Positions 27,093-36,359 of a DNA stretch of 64,000 bases are shown here, in pieces (positions within the stretch are counted from its first letter, which is position 1; every line of letters begins with the position of its first letter). A model generated the notes under the pieces. It was not told the origin of the DNA. It saw only the letters and a program-made list of their open reading frames with translations, and ran no database searches. The stretch spans positions 505,685-569,684 of the forward strand of contig NZ_JALGBI010000002.1 of assembly GCF_022809125.1 (NCBI RefSeq). Reading direction: 5' to 3'. The translations under genes were made by a program, and so were the position numbers. The DNA is from Variovorax terrae. Its GTDB lineage: Bacteria; Pseudomonadota; Gammaproteobacteria; Burkholderiales; Burkholderiaceae_C.

Positions 27093-27884
27093 TCAATACG
27101 TTGCAAGACCTTGTGTTGTGCGCGCCAGCCAATGGGCCGCGGCTTCCTGCGGGCTGTGGCCCGCCACGCTGATCTGATGGTCCAGCGCGGCCACCGCGGC
27201 ATTGCCCAGGTGCAGGTGGCGCAACTGCTGCAACGTGGCCTCGGGGATCAGATGGGCCGCATCCCGCCGCATCACCAGGGTCGCCGCATCGCGGCCACGC
27301 AGCAGCCCGAGGGGCTCCGCGAGTTCCCGGATGGCATAGCGGTGATGCAGGTACTGCGGATGCCACAGCGGCACCACCGCCCAGCGCCCGTCCTGCCAGG
27401 CGCGCTCGAACGCACCGGTGCAGTCGGCCAGCGTGCCGTTGTGGAACTGGTAGCCCAGCTCGCTCAGGCTGTAGCGCTCCATGATTTCGCGCGAGAAGCG
27501 GCTGATGCCCGCGCCTGGCCCGATGCCCTGGATGCGCTTGTCCATGCGCGCGGCCACTTCCGGCTTCGCGAGATCGGCCACCTGGGCCACCAGTTCGCGC
27601 GGCACATAGCCGGGCACGCCCCAAATGGCGTAGGGCTCATACAGCACGCCGAGTTTCAGCAATTCAGGTTCGAGGGGGTCCACATAGACGCCGTGGCTGC
27701 CCGGCAGCCAGGCGGACACCACCATGTCCACCTCGCCGCGCGCCAGCATGGCGTACATGGCTTCGTGCGGCGCTTCACGCGTGAAGGTCTTGACGCCCGA
27801 GCGTTCGACGATGGCGCGCACGACGGCCGCGCTCGCGACGTGGAAAGACAGCGCGATCTGTCCAATGACCAGCTCCCGGGTCAT
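27093..27884 (-). CDS. OpuAC-like (glycine betaine-binding) domain protein without signal peptide
   Basis: A 263-residue protein with the OpuAC/ProX type-II binding fold: ELVIGQIALSFHVASAAVVR from residue 4, VDMVVSAWLPGSHGVYVDPL near 53 and a second lobe with GPGAGISRFSREIMERYSL. Trp residues suited to a betaine cage are present (SAWLPG, PLWHPQYLHH). Unusually it begins directly at the first beta strand and has no signal peptide or lipobox. Its ATG overlaps the VOC stop (ATGA), so the two are coupled. It could be a cytoplasmic ligand sensor or a quaternary-amine binding partner; no ABC permease is nearby. Confidence 0.78.
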   Translation of the reverse strand: MTRELVIGQIALSFHVASAAVVRAIVERSGVKTFTREAPHEAMYAMLARGEVDMVVSAWLPGSHGVYVDPLEPELLKLGVLYEPYAIWGVPGYVPRELVAQVADLAKPEVAARMDKRIQGIGPGAGISRFSREIMERYSLSELGYQFHNGTLADCTGAFERAWQDGRWAVVPLWHPQYLHHRYAIRELAEPLGLLRGRDAATLVMRRDAAHLIPEATLQQLRHLHLGNAAVAALDHQISVAGHSPQEAAAHWLARTTQGLATY

Positions 27885-28336
27885 TGCGCGTCCACGGCGA
27901 TGCCGGCCTCGTCCGAGTGCCAGCTGGAAGTTTCCGTGGCGTCGAAGATGAACTCGATGGTGAGCCGGCCCGGTGCGATCACGAAAACCTGATGCTCTTC
28001 GAGGGCGGGAACGGTTCGGGCGCGGTAGGCGCGTCCCTGTGTCTTTAGACGCTCCTCGAACGCCGGCAGGTCGGTGCAGCGCATCGCAATGTGGTCCACC
28101 ACCCCGGTGTCATCGCCCACTTGGCGATCACCGAGATACGCGGCCAGGCGCTCATCCGAGGGGTCGTGCGGCGCCAGGTGCACCACGGCTGTGCCACCCG
28201 AATACAACCAGTATCCGGGGAACTGGAACGGCGGCCGGGGCCCAACGGCAAAGCCGGCGACTTGCTCGAAGAATCGACGCGTCTCCTCCATCAGCGACGT
28301 GCGCAGGGTGAAGTGGTCGAGGCGCGTAACTCCCAT
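27881..28336 (-). CDS. VOC (glyoxalase/bleomycin resistance) family protein
   Basis: A 151-residue vicinal-oxygen-chelate protein and first gene of the operon ending at 25505. The two beta-alpha-beta-beta-beta modules start at RLDHFTLRTSLMEETRRFFE and VVDHIAMRCTDLPAFEERL. Candidate metal ligands are His8, His (VVHLAPHD) and the Glu in LTIEFIFD. It overlaps the next gene by 4 bp. The reaction cannot be assigned by eye: lyase, dioxygenase, epimerase and isomerase members all share this fold. A LysR-type operator lies 84 bp upstream. Confidence 0.84.
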   Translation of the reverse strand: MGVTRLDHFTLRTSLMEETRRFFEQVAGFAVGPRPPFQFPGYWLYSGGTAVVHLAPHDPSDERLAAYLGDRQVGDDTGVVDHIAMRCTDLPAFEERLKTQGRAYRARTVPALEEHQVFVIAPGRLTIEFIFDATETSSWHSDEAGIAVDAQ

Positions 28337-28411
28337 GGTGCTGCCTCAGTTCAAGATGTGACACGCTGCAGTCTAGGAGGCGCGATCCAGGCTAGTAAGG
28401 GGCCGGCGGAA

Positions 28412-28440
28412 CTAACACCTTCAAGCGGGAATTGAAAATC
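28412..28440 (-). promoter_or_regulatory. Predicted LysR-type operator, site 2 (divergent promoter)
   Basis: GATTTTCAA-N7-TTGAA with TGTTAGT on the minus strand; arms at 28420-28424 and 28432-28436. It lies 84 bp upstream of the VOC gene and about 41 bp upstream of the LysR start, so one site could serve operon control and autoregulation. Confidence 0.78.
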
Positions 28441-28480
28441 CAGGCTTGATATGCCGGCCCGGATCGCGCAGGATTCTCAA

Positions 28481-29392
28481 ATGAAGATTGAAAATGTCGC
28501 GGACCTGAGGGTCCTGGTGGAAACGGCGCGCAGAGGTTCGTTGACAGCGGCATCGCGCGAACTGGGGGTGACGCCGGCCGCTGCCAGCGCGATGCTGAAA
28601 CGGCTGGAAGCACTCCTGGGCGCGCGGCTCTTCGAGCGGTCAACGCGCGCGATGCGGCTCACCGTGGAAGGCCAGACCCTGCTGGACTACGCGAACCGCG
28701 CGCTGGAGCTGCTCGAGGAAGGAGAGGCACAGCTGCTGGATACCGGCGCTCGCCTGATCGGCACACTCCGCATCTCGGTGCCCTCGGATCTGGCCCGCAG
28801 TGTGCTGCTGCCCTGGTTCGACGAATTCCTTGCACTGAATCCCGGCGTGCAGATCAGCTTGTCGGTCAGCGACCGGCTGGCCGACGTGATGCGCGATTCC
28901 ATGGATCTGGCGCTGCGCTATGGCGACTTGGTGGATTCGCGGCTGGTGGCCCGGCCGCTCGCGTCTACGCGCAGGGTGCTGTGTGCTTCGCCGGCCTACC
29001 TTGCGCGCCGCGGGGCGCCGCAAGCGCCGGAGGACCTCGTCAAGCACAACTGCCTGACGTTCCACCTGAACGGACGCCGCTACGTCTCCTGGCGGTTCGA
29101 GCGTGGCGGGGAATGGACCGAGGTGCGCATCAGCGGGGACCGGGGCGCCGACGACGCGGCGCTCGCGCACCAATGGGCGCTTGCCGGCGTGGGCCTTACC
29201 TACAAGTCAGAGCTGGATCTGGTTCATGACCTGGCGAGCGGAGCGCTGGTGCGCTTGCTGCCGGAGTGGGACGGCGAGCACTATCCGCTGAACGCCATTC
29301 TTCCCAGCAACCGTTTTTTGCCCGCGCGCGTGCGCGCCATGGTGGACTTCCTGGCCGCCAAGTTCGAGGAACTGGCGGCCCGCAGGGCTTAG
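28481..29392 (+). CDS. LysR-family transcriptional regulator (predicted regulator of the 23.6-30.6 kb block)
   Basis: A 303-residue LTTR. The winged HTH starts at once from the ATG at 28481 (ADLRVLVETARRGSLTAASR, SAMLKRLEALLGARLFERST), so this start is preferred to the ATG 30 bases upstream. The effector domain has TLRISVPSDLARSVLLPWFD and MDLALRYGDLVDSRLVARPL, typical of the subfamily controlling oxidoreductase and stress genes. It is divergent from the VOC operon. Its stop overlaps the stop of the convergent royal-jelly-like gene (TTAG at 29389-29392). Confidence 0.93.
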   Translation: MKIENVADLRVLVETARRGSLTAASRELGVTPAAASAMLKRLEALLGARLFERSTRAMRLTVEGQTLLDYANRALELLEEGEAQLLDTGARLIGTLRISVPSDLARSVLLPWFDEFLALNPGVQISLSVSDRLADVMRDSMDLALRYGDLVDSRLVARPLASTRRVLCASPAYLARRGAPQAPEDLVKHNCLTFHLNGRRYVSWRFERGGEWTEVRISGDRGADDAALAHQWALAGVGLTYKSELDLVHDLASGALVRLLPEWDGEHYPLNAILPSNRFLPARVRAMVDFLAAKFEELAARRA

Positions 29393-30561
29393 AAGCCAGG
29401 CATCCCGGGCGCGAGCGGCTTGAAGCGGTAGACCAGGTAGGGTGCCTTGTTCCTGGCGACTCCATCGGCTTGCAGGACGTTGGTCAGCGGCAACTGCGCG
29501 GCGCCGGTGTACATGTAGCCGTCCTTGTTGAAGGTCACGCCGTCAGGCCACACCATGCCGGGATCGGTGACGAGGCGGCGGTATGTGCGCGTGCCGGGCG
29601 GGATCACCCCCACGGCGCGCTCGCCAACCTCCGTCAGGTACAGGTTGCCCGCGGAGTCGATGGACAGGCCGCCGTTGAACGGCTTGTCGGCATAGGTTTC
29701 GACACGCGACGCCAACTGCGCCTGGGTGAGTCCGCGGTTGAGCAGGTCTGCCATGCGCATCCGGTACATCTTGTAGCCTGAGAGCGGGGCGAAATACAGC
29801 CACTCGCTCTGGTGGTCCAAGGCGATGCCATCGACGCCGATGCTCAGCTTGAAAGAACCAGCCGTGGGCGTGCCGACGTCCCAGCGGATGGGGTCGGCCA
29901 CGGGTTTCATGCTCTCGTGGCCTTGCAGCAGCCGCCGGCTGCTGCCGTCCTTCAGGCTCACCAAAACCAGCGCCGCCTTGTCGCCCACGCCATTGGAGTT
30001 CTCGCCGATCGCCTCGTCGGCAATGACGATGACCTGGTTCTTGAGATCGACCACGAAGTCGTTGTGCTGCGACTCGGTGATGGTGGCCGCCGGGTCCAGC
30101 TTGATGATGCGTTCGAGCTTGTTGGTCTTCGTGTTCCAGCCCACCAGCTTGGGCACCAGGCCGGCGGGCCGGCCGGCCGCCTTGTCGGTGGTTTTTGCCG
30201 AGTCCAGCAGCCACAGGATGCCGTTGGCGTCCGTGTGCAGGCCCAGTACCCAGTCGAGGCAGTGGTCCAGGTCCGCTTTCCACTGGCCGTCGGCGGTCTT
30301 GCAGCTTTGCCATTCCAGGTTCGGGTAGGGCGTGGTCGAGCGGCGGTCGGCGTTCAACAGAGCCACCTGCACCTTGGGTGAGTAGAAGGGGTGGTAGCCG
30401 ATCACGACGCGGCCATCGGGCATCTGCGTGATGCCTCCGACGCCGCCTTCCTGGAGCTGGGCATAGACCTCCGGCGAGGCCTTTTCCGCCTGGGCCGAGG
30501 CGCTGCCGGCGAATGCGGTTGCAAGTGCGAGTGCTGCGAGCACGGAAATGGTGGGTTGCAT
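29389..30561 (-). CDS. SMP-30 / major royal jelly protein-like periplasmic beta-propeller
   Basis: A 390-residue secreted protein with a signal peptide (MQPTISVLAALALATAFAGS...SAQA). Major royal jelly/gluconolactonase-type propeller blades are visible: GGITQMPDGRVVIGYHPF, ILWLLDSAKTTDKAAGRP, HNDFVVDLKNQVIVIADEAI, GVDGIALDHQSEWLYFAPLS and PDGVTFNKDGYMYTGAAQLP. Family members include lactonases, but many are uncharacterised. A LysR-type operator lies 79 bp upstream. It converges on the LysR gene with stop codons overlapping by two bases. Confidence 0.85.
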   Translation of the reverse strand: MQPTISVLAALALATAFAGSASAQAEKASPEVYAQLQEGGVGGITQMPDGRVVIGYHPFYSPKVQVALLNADRRSTTPYPNLEWQSCKTADGQWKADLDHCLDWVLGLHTDANGILWLLDSAKTTDKAAGRPAGLVPKLVGWNTKTNKLERIIKLDPAATITESQHNDFVVDLKNQVIVIADEAIGENSNGVGDKAALVLVSLKDGSSRRLLQGHESMKPVADPIRWDVGTPTAGSFKLSIGVDGIALDHQSEWLYFAPLSGYKMYRMRMADLLNRGLTQAQLASRVETYADKPFNGGLSIDSAGNLYLTEVGERAVGVIPPGTRTYRRLVTDPGMVWPDGVTFNKDGYMYTGAAQLPLTNVLQADGVARNKAPYLVYRFKPLAPGMPGF

Positions 30562-30631
30562 GGATGTCTCCTCGTTTGAGAGGCCCCCATGCTATGAAAC
30601 GCGAAGTCCCAGGACTACCCAGACCCATTGG

Positions 30632-30660
30632 CTATCAGTTTCAATTTGCCGTTGAAAATC
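30632..30660 (-). promoter_or_regulatory. Predicted LysR-type operator, site 3
   Basis: GATTTTCAA-N7-TTGAA with TGATAGC on the minus strand; arms at 30640-30644 and 30652-30656. It lies 79 bp upstream of the royal-jelly-like gene. Confidence 0.75.
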
Positions 30661-30736
30661 AATCCCGGATCAGTTCGCATGGCATGTGTCTGCAGCGCGC
30701 CGGGGGCAGAAGCCATTCAAGACGCACGGTTGCATG

Positions 30737-32398
30737 CTAGGTCTCGGCGGTCTGCTGCAGCGCGGCCATGGTCTCGGCATCGGTGCGGTACAGGCGCAGC
30801 AGCGGTCCTTCGGACAGCTCTCCGGCGCGCCGCAGCACCGTCTCCACCGGCAGCTTGATGCCGCTGATGTGCAGCGTGATGCCGCGCGCGGCCAGCACCT
30901 GGCGGATCTGGCCGAAGATCTCCACCCCGGTGGCGTCGATGCGGTTGATCGGCTGCGCGAACAGGCAGACATGGCGCACCGCGGGCTGCGCCGCGACCTG
31001 GTCGCTGATGGCGCGCTCCAGGCTGGTGGCCGAGGCGAAGTCCAGCTCCGCGTCCATGCGCAGGGCATAGAGGCCGGGCGCCAGCGGCGGCAGGTGCCAC
31101 AGGTGGCGGTCGCGCAGGCTGCCGTCGGGATGCAGGCCCACTTCGATGATGCGCGGGTGCAGGCGCTGGTACAGGAAGTGCAGCAGGCCCATCATCAGTC
31201 CCGTGATCACGCCCCAGTACAGGCGCGGCGCGCTCAGCACCGTGACGGCGAAGGTCACGCTGCCGGTGGCCGCCTCCACGCGCGAGACGCGCCACAGCCG
31301 CGCGAAGGCCGCGGGCTTGAGCGTGCCGTAGATCGCGGCCACCACCACGGCCGCCAGCACCGACTGCGGCACGTAGTGCAGCACCGGGGTGAGCAGCAGC
31401 AGCGCCAGCAGCACCACGACCACCGAGACGAGGGTGGCCCAGCCGGTCTGCGCGCCTGCGAACAGGTTGAGCGCCGAGCGCGAGAACGAGGAGCTGGTGG
31501 GAAACGCGCCGCTGAAGGCCGAGGTGATCTTGGCCAGGCCCTGGCCGATCAGGTCCTGGTCCTGATCCCAGCGGTGGCCGCCGCGCTGGCTGTCCACCTT
31601 GGCGCTGGAGGCCGTTTCGAGGAAGCTCACCAGCGTGATCACCAGCGCCGGCACCATCAGTTCGCCCAGGGCCTGCCACGGCAGCAGCGAGGGAACGTAG
31701 AACGAAGGCAGGCCCGCCGCCAGCGCGCCCACGACCTTGCCACCCGAGGCCTCGAAGCCCAGGCCGGCGCTCAGGCCCGCGCTCAGCCCCACCACCAGCA
31801 CCACGGCCGGAAAGCGCGGCGACCAGCGCCGCGCCAGCACCAGCGCCGCCAGGCTGCCGAGCCCGAAGGCCGCCGCGGCCAGATTCACTTCAGGCTGCGC
31901 GAGCATGCCGGCCCAGTCATGCCGGAAACCCAGCAGCGCGGGTAGCTGCGAGGCCAGGATCAGCACTGCCGCCGCTTGCGTGAAGCCGGTGAGCACGGGC
32001 GAGCTCACCACGTTGAGCAGCCAGCCGAAACGCATGAAGCCCAGCCCCACCTGCAGCAGGCCCGACAGCAGCGCGAGCCAGACGGCCAGGTTGATCCACT
32101 GCGGGCTGCCGGGCTCGGCCAGGCCCGTGAGCGAGGACGCCACCAGCAGGCAGGTGAGCGCCGTCGGCCCGACCGACAGCCGCGTGGACGAACTCCACAG
32201 CACCGCAACCAGCGCGGGCAGCATCGAGGCGTAGATGCCCGTCACCAGCGGCATGCCGGCCAGCGCCGCATAGGCCACGCCCTGCGGGATCACCATCAGG
32301 CCGACAGTGAGGCCGGCCCACAGCTCGCCGTGCAGCAGGTGGCGGGTGGGGCGGGGCCAGGCGAGGAAGGGGAACCAGCGATGCAGAGAGGAGGGCAT
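30737..32398 (-). CDS. SulP family anion (sulfate-type) permease with STAS domain
   Basis: A 553-residue inner-membrane transporter; the ATG at 32398 gives the usual SulP N-terminus (a longer frame to 32464 adds 22 residues). SulP signatures are [20 protein letters not shown] near 33, [20 protein letters not shown] and [17 protein letters not shown] near 270, preceding [22 protein letters not shown]-terminal STAS domain runs from about 440. The substrate may be sulfate, bicarbonate or a dicarboxylate. It stands alone, upstream of and divergent from the catabolic island. Confidence 0.92.
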   Translation of the reverse strand: MPSSLHRWFPFLAWPRPTRHLLHGELWAGLTVGLMVIPQGVAYAALAGMPLVTGIYASMLPALVAVLWSSSTRLSVGPTALTCLLVASSLTGLAEPGSPQWINLAVWLALLSGLLQVGLGFMRFGWLLNVVSSPVLTGFTQAAAVLILASQLPALLGFRHDWAGMLAQPEVNLAAAAFGLGSLAALVLARRWSPRFPAVVLVVGLSAGLSAGLGFEASGGKVVGALAAGLPSFYVPSLLPWQALGELMVPALVITLVSFLETASSAKVDSQRGGHRWDQDQDLIGQGLAKITSAFSGAFPTSSSFSRSALNLFAGAQTGWATLVSVVVVLLALLLLTPVLHYVPQSVLAAVVVAAIYGTLKPAAFARLWRVSRVEAATGSVTFAVTVLSAPRLYWGVITGLMMGLLHFLYQRLHPRIIEVGLHPDGSLRDRHLWHLPPLAPGLYALRMDAELDFASATSLERAISDQVAAQPAVRHVCLFAQPINRIDATGVEIFGQIRQVLAARGITLHISGIKLPVETVLRRAGELSEGPLLRLYRTDAETMAALQQTAET

Positions 32399-32563
32399 GC
32401 GCTCGATGTTAAGGCACCGCCTGCCCGGCGGGCCTCCCCGCGGCTGCAAACGAGGCAGATGCACGCCAGTCCTCTCTCACAGAAGCTCTGCGCCGCGACA
32501 TGTCCTTGGGGCGGATGGCCCCTGGCGAGGGGTCGCACAACGGTCAGGGTAATTCCCTGTGCG

Positions 32564-32580
32564 AATTGTTTTCAACAATT
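32564..32580. promoter_or_regulatory. Palindromic operator candidate upstream of the aldehyde dehydrogenase gene
   Basis: AATTGTT-TTC-AACAATT, a perfect 7-bp inverted repeat in an AT-rich patch 116 bp before the aldehyde dehydrogenase start. Its size suits a MarR dimer, and it resembles the operator at 42509-42527 (ATTGATT-N5-AATCAAT). The rest of the 297-bp SulP-to-aldehyde-dehydrogenase gap shows nothing else clear. Confidence 0.55.
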
Positions 32581-32695
32581 AGCCGCCGGGTTACGAAGAT
32601 GGCGCCCATCACACCTCACCCCCGTGTCGACGGGTCGTTTCGAAAGAAGCGGCCGGCTTGTTGGCTGGGGCCTTGGACAGGAATGGACGCAACGC

Positions 32696-34132
32696 ATGAT
32701 CTACCCCGATACCCAGCTACTCATCGACGGCGAATGGTGTGATGCCGCCGACGGCCGCACCCTGCCTGTGCTCGATCCTGCGACGGGTGGGACCATCGGC
32801 TGCGTGGCGCACGCTGCCATCGCTGATCTGGATCGCGCGTTGGAGGCCGCGGCTCGCGGCTTTCTGGCTTGGCGCGATGTGCCCGCCATCGAACGTGGCC
32901 AGGCGCTGCGGCGGGCTGCTCAACTGATGCGTGAGCGTGCCGACGCCATCGCCTATGTGCTGACTCGGGAGCAAGGAAAACCGCTGGCCGAGGCTCTCGC
33001 CGAGACACACATGGCGGCAGAGGTGATCGAGTGGTTCGCCGAGGAAGCGCGCCGCCTCTATGGTCGCGTGGTGCCCCCGCGCCAACTATCGGTGCAGCAA
33101 CTGGTCCTACGCGATCCGGTGGGGCCTGTGGCGGCATTCACTCCCTGGAATTTCCCCATCAACCAGGCCGTACGCAAGGTGGCGGCAGCCTTGGCGGCCG
33201 GCTGTTCCATCCTCGTCAAAGCGCCGGAAGAAACACCGGCCGCGCCCGCCGCTCTGGTGCGCGCCTTCGTCGATGCAGGTATACCGGCAGGCACCGTCGG
33301 TCTGGTGTTCGGGGATCCGGCCCAGATATCGGCCCATCTGATTGCCCACCCCGTCATACGCAAGGTCACTTTCACGGGCTCGACGCCCGTGGGCAAGCAG
33401 TTGGCGGCGCTGGCTGGTGCGCACATGAAGCGGGTGACGATGGAACTGGGAGGGCATGCGCCCGTCATCGTGGCGGAGGATGCCGATGTCGCAGGGGTCG
33501 CCCGTGCCAGTGCGGCCGCCAAATTCCGCAATGCCGGCCAGATCTGTGTTGCGCCGACGCGTTTTCTGGTGCACGAGTCCATTCACGACGAATTCGTGCG
33601 TGAGTTGGTGCTCAATGCGCGGTCGCTGACGCTGGGTCACGGTCTTGAAGCGCGCACCACGCTCGGTCCGCTGGCCAACGCCCGCCGCCTGGCGGCGATG
33701 GAGCAACTCACCCGCGATGCCGTGCAGCGTGGCGCGCAACTGGCTACCGGCGGAGCGCGGGTTGGCGAGCAAGGAAATTTCTTTTCTCCCACGGTGTTGA
33801 CCGGCGTGCCAACGGACGCCCGCGCCTTCAACGACGAGCCTTTCGGCCCGATAGCGGCCGTGCAACGCTTCCGGTTTCTCGACGAGGCCATCGCCGAGGC
33901 CAACCGATTGCCCTACGGACTCGCGGGCTATGCCTTTACCCAGTCGCTGAAGACGGCTCATCTGCTGAGTCAGCGGCTGGAGTTGGGTTTGCTCTGGATC
34001 AATCAGCCTGCGCCGGCCTGGCCCGAGTTGCCGTTCGGTGGCGTCAAGGATTCCGGCTTCGGTTCCGAGGGTGGGCCGGAGGCGCTGGAGGCCTACACCA
34101 GCACCAAAACGGTGTCGGTGCTATGCCTCTGA
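32696..34132 (+). CDS. NAD(P)-dependent aldehyde dehydrogenase (succinate-semialdehyde dehydrogenase-like)
   Basis: A 478-residue ALDH-superfamily enzyme, first gene of the low-GC island. The ATG at 32696 fits the family N-terminus ([20 protein letters not shown]). Key elements are [20 protein letters not shown] near 143, the Rossmann motif [11 protein letters not shown], general-base Glu in [18 protein letters not shown] near 250 and catalytic Cys in [14 protein letters not shown] near 284. The tail [16 protein letters not shown] is typical of the GabD class. It probably oxidises an aldehyde produced by the monooxygenase/dehydrogenase enzymes downstream. Confidence 0.9.
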   Translation: MIYPDTQLLIDGEWCDAADGRTLPVLDPATGGTIGCVAHAAIADLDRALEAAARGFLAWRDVPAIERGQALRRAAQLMRERADAIAYVLTREQGKPLAEALAETHMAAEVIEWFAEEARRLYGRVVPPRQLSVQQLVLRDPVGPVAAFTPWNFPINQAVRKVAAALAAGCSILVKAPEETPAAPAALVRAFVDAGIPAGTVGLVFGDPAQISAHLIAHPVIRKVTFTGSTPVGKQLAALAGAHMKRVTMELGGHAPVIVAEDADVAGVARASAAAKFRNAGQICVAPTRFLVHESIHDEFVRELVLNARSLTLGHGLEARTTLGPLANARRLAAMEQLTRDAVQRGAQLATGGARVGEQGNFFSPTVLTGVPTDARAFNDEPFGPIAAVQRFRFLDEAIAEANRLPYGLAGYAFTQSLKTAHLLSQRLELGLLWINQPAPAWPELPFGGVKDSGFGSEGGPEALEAYTSTKTVSVLCL

Positions 34133-34208
34133 GTATTTCGCTTGCCCGCTGCCAGCGGGCTCGGCTGGCCGACCGGAGTTCTCGGCTGATGACAAACGAT
34201 GAGGAGAC

Positions 34209-35339
34209 ATGATGAGACGAAAGATGAAAGCCTGCGGTGCTGCACTCGGGCTACTGTGCGGCCATGCTGGCGCGCAGCCGACGGCCATGGTTTTCGGCGT
34301 GGTGGATGTGGGTGTGCAGCGCACCATCGGAGGGGGAAACGGTTCGGTTACCGGAGTGTCCTCATCGGGACTGGGGGCTAGCCAGATCGGGATGCGCGGT
34401 ACCGAGGAGCTTGGGGGCGGGCTGCGGGCCGGATTTTGGCTCGAGAGTGGCCTTAACCCCGATACAGGCCATGGGCAACTCACCAATATCAACAATCAGT
34501 CCAGTGGCTTCGTCGGCGATGGCAGCCTGACTTTCAATCGCCGCTCCTACGTCAGCCTGTCCGGATCGTTCGGCGAACTGCGTTTGGGTCGTGATTTCGT
34601 CCCTACGCACTACAACATCTTCGAGTTTGACCCGTTCAATGCCAACGGTGTGGCGCGTGCCGCGAACTTCACCTTTTCTACCGTGGGCACTGGTAACCTG
34701 CCCACGACGGTCGTGGCCAGCAATTCGATCAGCTATTGGTTGCCACCTGATCTCGGCGGGTTCTACGGTCTCGCGATGGTGGCGCGTGGCGAGAATGCAT
34801 CCAACACCAGCAACGCCAAGGACGGCAACATGACCAGCGTCCGGCTGGGCTGGCGCTCCGGCGCGTTCGACATGGCCGCGGCCTTGGGCCGAACGCAATA
34901 TGCCAAGACAGCGACGCTCGGTGACTACACACACGGCAATCTAGGGGTTTCATGGAACGCGGGCTTCGCCAAGCTGTTCGCGCTCTACAACCTGAGCAAG
35001 GTAGCGGTTGCCGGTGGCGATGTGCGCAAGTACACCTGGGAGGTCGGCGCGCACGTTCCGGTCGGTCAGGTAGGGCGGCTACGCCTGAGCCATGCGCGGC
35101 TGGATGATCGCAGTGCCGCCACGCTGGCCAATGCGGACGGATCACTGCGCCGTACCAATCAGGCGCGTTTGTATGGGGTGGGCTATGTCCACGACCTGTC
35201 CAGGCGGACCGCACTCTATGCCACCTATGCCCGGATCACGAATCAGGGCCAGGCGGCCTATGTCGTGAGCGGTGGTGTAGCACCGCGCCCAGGGAGTCCA
35301 TCCTCGGGGTTTGAAATGGGCATCCGCCACGCCTTCTGA
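34209..35339 (+). CDS. Gram-negative porin (beta-proteobacterial Porin_4 type)
   Basis: A 376-residue outer-membrane beta-barrel protein with a signal peptide ending AGAQ. Amphipathic strands with the usual motifs occur: TAMVFGVVDVGVQRTIGGGN, SQIGMRGTEELGGGLRAGFW and RRSYVSLSGSFGELRLGRDF. It ends in GIRHAF, with the C-terminal Phe needed for barrel assembly. It is flanked by aldehyde dehydrogenase and Bug receptor genes, suggesting a dedicated entry route for the island's substrate. Local GC is lower than in surrounding core genes. Confidence 0.92.
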   Translation: MMRRKMKACGAALGLLCGHAGAQPTAMVFGVVDVGVQRTIGGGNGSVTGVSSSGLGASQIGMRGTEELGGGLRAGFWLESGLNPDTGHGQLTNINNQSSGFVGDGSLTFNRRSYVSLSGSFGELRLGRDFVPTHYNIFEFDPFNANGVARAANFTFSTVGTGNLPTTVVASNSISYWLPPDLGGFYGLAMVARGENASNTSNAKDGNMTSVRLGWRSGAFDMAAALGRTQYAKTATLGDYTHGNLGVSWNAGFAKLFALYNLSKVAVAGGDVRKYTWEVGAHVPVGQVGRLRLSHARLDDRSAATLANADGSLRRTNQARLYGVGYVHDLSRRTALYATYARITNQGQAAYVVSGGVAPRPGSPSSGFEMGIRHAF

Positions 35340-35368
35340 ATTGAACGCTAACTTTGAGGAGACATGTC

Positions 35369-36331
35369 ATGGCATTCTGGAAACAACTGTTGCTGGCCTG
35401 CGGAATCGGCCTAGGCCTGCTGCCGGCATTCGCCCAGGAGGCGTCGCCGCTCAGAATACTGGTGGGTTTTCCCGCCGGTGACGTGGGTGATGTCCTTGCC
35501 CGGTTGACTGCGGAAAAGATGCGCCCGCTGCTGCATCGCAGCGTCATTGTTGAGAACCGGCCTGGCGCCGGCGGCATGCTTGCCGCCGAGGCGGTGAAGC
35601 TTGCGCCGCCCGACGGCAACCTCATCATGCAGGCCCCGCTGGCGACGATGGTGACTTTCCCCTACACCTTCGACAATTTGCGCTACGACCCGATCAAGGA
35701 CTACGAGCCCGTCGCACTGCTGGCAACCTTTGATCTGGCGATTGTGGTGAATGCCGTGAGCGGCCCCAAGTCCATCGCCGAACTCGCGCAAGCCGCCCGA
35801 ACCCATCCGCAGATGGCAAATTTTGCCTCACCCGCGGCCGGTAGTCTGCCGCATTTCTTCGGGTTGATGTTCGGCCGGTCGGTCGGGGCTCCGATGGTTC
35901 ACGTGGCCTACCGTGGTGATGCTCCGGCCAAGCAGGCGCTGCTGGCGGGCGAGGTTGGCATGCTGGTAGCGCCGGTGTCCGCGGTGCTGGAACTGGAGAA
36001 GTCGGGCCGGGTGCGGATTCTGGCCACGTCGGGGGGGAAGCGCAGCGTGTTGTTGCCCAAGGTCCTCACGCTGAAGGAGGCCGGTGTCGAGGTGGAAGGC
36101 TCAGCCTGGCTGGCGCTGTTTGCTCCGGCCAAAACCCCAAAGCCCATTGTCGAGGCGTTGTCCCGCGCGGCTTTGGCGGTTGTTAACGAACCCGCGATGA
36201 AGCAGCGTCTTGCCGACTATGGGCTGGATGTGGCGAACATCGGTCCGCAGGGCCTGGCGGAGGTGATGGCGCGTGACCACAAGCGCTGGTCCGAGGTCAT
36301 CAAGGAATCCGGGTTCAAAGCCAATCCGTGA
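35369..36331 (+). CDS. Bug/TctC-family periplasmic solute receptor (1 of 5)
   Basis: A 320-residue tripartite tricarboxylate transporter receptor. GAGGAG precedes the ATG at 35369. A signal peptide ends PAFAQ. Hallmarks are RILVGFPAGDVGDVLARLTA, VENRPGAGGMLAAEAVKLAP, YDPIKDYEPVALLATF and HVAYRGDAPAKQALLAGEVG. Note GDVGD where most members have GGxxD, a change in the ligand-carboxylate loop. It sits between porin and SDR genes in a co-directional run. No TctA or TctB is nearby. Confidence 0.92.
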   Translation: MAFWKQLLLACGIGLGLLPAFAQEASPLRILVGFPAGDVGDVLARLTAEKMRPLLHRSVIVENRPGAGGMLAAEAVKLAPPDGNLIMQAPLATMVTFPYTFDNLRYDPIKDYEPVALLATFDLAIVVNAVSGPKSIAELAQAARTHPQMANFASPAAGSLPHFFGLMFGRSVGAPMVHVAYRGDAPAKQALLAGEVGMLVAPVSAVLELEKSGRVRILATSGGKRSVLLPKVLTLKEAGVEVEGSAWLALFAPAKTPKPIVEALSRAALAVVNEPAMKQRLADYGLDVANIGPQGLAEVMARDHKRWSEVIKESGFKANP

Positions 36332-36359
36332 ACATGCATTACCCCTGAAGAGGATCACC

